Source: an uncultured Flavobacteriales bacterium (lineage in GTDB: Bacteria; Bacteroidota; Bacteroidia; Flavobacteriales_D; Sanyastnellaceae). From it: 6,648 nt of DNA. Shown here one piece after another: positions 6,280 through 6,648 of the stretch (position 1 is its first letter; every line of letters starts with the position of its first letter). The translations under genes were made by a program, and so were the position numbers. The notes beneath the pieces are model-generated. The model was not told the origin of the DNA, searched no databases, and worked only from the letters and a program-made list of their open reading frames with translations. Location: the NCBI GenBank assembly GCA_937897625.1, contig CALCNZ010000050.1:1-6648 (forward strand), in the 5' to 3' direction.

Positions 6280-6609
6280 ATGAAAAAGAAGATTTTTCAA
6301 TTCACGATCATTGCATTCTTTGCCGTTTTGTGTGCATGGAATTTCAGTGCATGCAATGAGCAACCCAAAACTTCAGGTCCAGTTGATGCGCAAGCTGTAT
6401 TCATTAAGCGGTGCGCAACCTGCCATGGAAGTGAAGGCAATCTTCAAATGAGTGGTGCCAAGAACATTACGGTGAGTCAGCTTTCCGCAGATGAAATAAA
6501 AAATCAGATTATACACGGAAAAGCAGGAATGCCTCCTTTTGAAAGTATGTTAACCGTTCAAGAAATTGATGCGCTTACAACGTACTGCATGAAGTTGTCG
6601 GGAAGATAA
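6280..6609 (+). CDS. Single-haem cytochrome c, probable lipoprotein
   Basis: This 109-aa protein has a basic N-terminus (MKKK), a hydrophobic segment (about 5-20) and a lipobox-like FSAC ending at C25. It is therefore probably exported and lipid-anchored. F at the -3 position is not the usual L/V/I, so cleavage is likely but not certain. The mature part is about 85 residues, a small class I cytochrome c domain. The haem-attachment motif is CATCH (C45, C48, H49), and GMPPF gives M84 as the probable sixth iron ligand. The final helix TVQEIDALTTYCMKL closes the fold. It would carry single electrons in the cell envelope. An extra cysteine, C103, lies outside the haem motif. It follows the four-helix membrane protein by 2 bases, and another gene starts 1 base after its stop codon, so the three are probably cotranscribed. 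Confidence 0.93.
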   Translation: MKKKIFQFTIIAFFAVLCAWNFSACNEQPKTSGPVDAQAVFIKRCATCHGSEGNLQMSGAKNITVSQLSADEIKNQIIHGKAGMPPFESMLTVQEIDALTTYCMKLSGR

Positions 6610-6610
6610 A

Positions 6611-6648
6611 ATGGCGAAACTACAAGAGACCAAGAAACCCCAAGAGAC
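6611..6648 (+). CDS. Start of an unidentified gene, cut by the window edge
   Basis: An ATG lies 1 base after the cytochrome c stop codon and the frame stays open to the window end, giving 12 codons: MAKLQETKKPQE. The segment is hydrophilic and lysine-rich, with no signal peptide so far, so it would start in the cytoplasm. Its spacing matches the tight packing of the two genes before it, which is the main reason to call it real. An 8-base direct repeat, CAAGAGAC, occurs at 6623-6630 and 6641-6648. The product cannot be guessed. Confidence 0.5.
   Translation, partial: MAKLQETKKPQE

Noticed and set aside
6623..6648. CAAGAGAC direct repeat as the beginning of a repeat array
   Set aside because: Only two copies, 10 bases apart, are visible in a lysine/glutamine-rich coding start at the window edge; there is not enough to call an array.
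1..6648. CRISPR array, tRNA, rRNA, insertion sequence or phage/defence genes
   Set aside because: Coding genes with known families fill nearly the whole window, and the small gaps contain no spaced repeats, cloverleaf-like sequence or transposase ends.

Overview
This window looks like ordinary chromosomal sequence from a member of the Bacteroidota, possibly a Flavobacteriales-type lineage. I infer this from the wording of the proteins (IF2 C-terminus, a DUF4286 protein, the small four-helix 'cytochrome b-like' protein, the GDFNP-type aminotransferase). AT-rich start regions without Shine-Dalgarno sequences and a perfect TAnnTTTG promoter element also point there. I would not name a genus.

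Plus strand, left half (2-4100): the 3' part of infB (translation initiation factor IF2) is followed by a clear intrinsic terminator. Then come pepA (M17 leucyl aminopeptidase), pdxA (pyridoxine 5'-phosphate pathway dehydrogenase) and rlmH (23S rRNA pseudouridine-1915 methyltransferase). pdxA and rlmH overlap by 4 bases (ATGA). A hairpin without a T-run covers the pepA stop codon.

Minus strand, middle (4101-5772): a class I/II PLP-dependent aminotransferase meets rlmH tail to tail with no spacer. Upstream of it, in the same direction, is a small DUF4286 protein. A candidate promoter for the aminotransferase lies between the two.

Plus strand, right end (5843-6648): a 70-base divergent intergenic region carries a good Bacteroidota-type promoter. 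It leads into a tight cluster of a 144-aa four-helix membrane protein, a 109-aa single-haem lipoprotein cytochrome c, and the first 12 codons of a third gene cut by the window edge. The gaps of 2 and 1 bases imply one transcript, probably with a role in envelope electron transfer.

The gene content is mostly housekeeping: translation, peptide turnover, vitamin B6 and amino-acid metabolism. I found no mobile element, CRISPR array, RNA gene, toxin-antitoxin pair or defence system, and no convincing new system. The least characterised part is the membrane protein/cytochrome c cluster at the right edge. No stretch over 300 bases lacks a gene.
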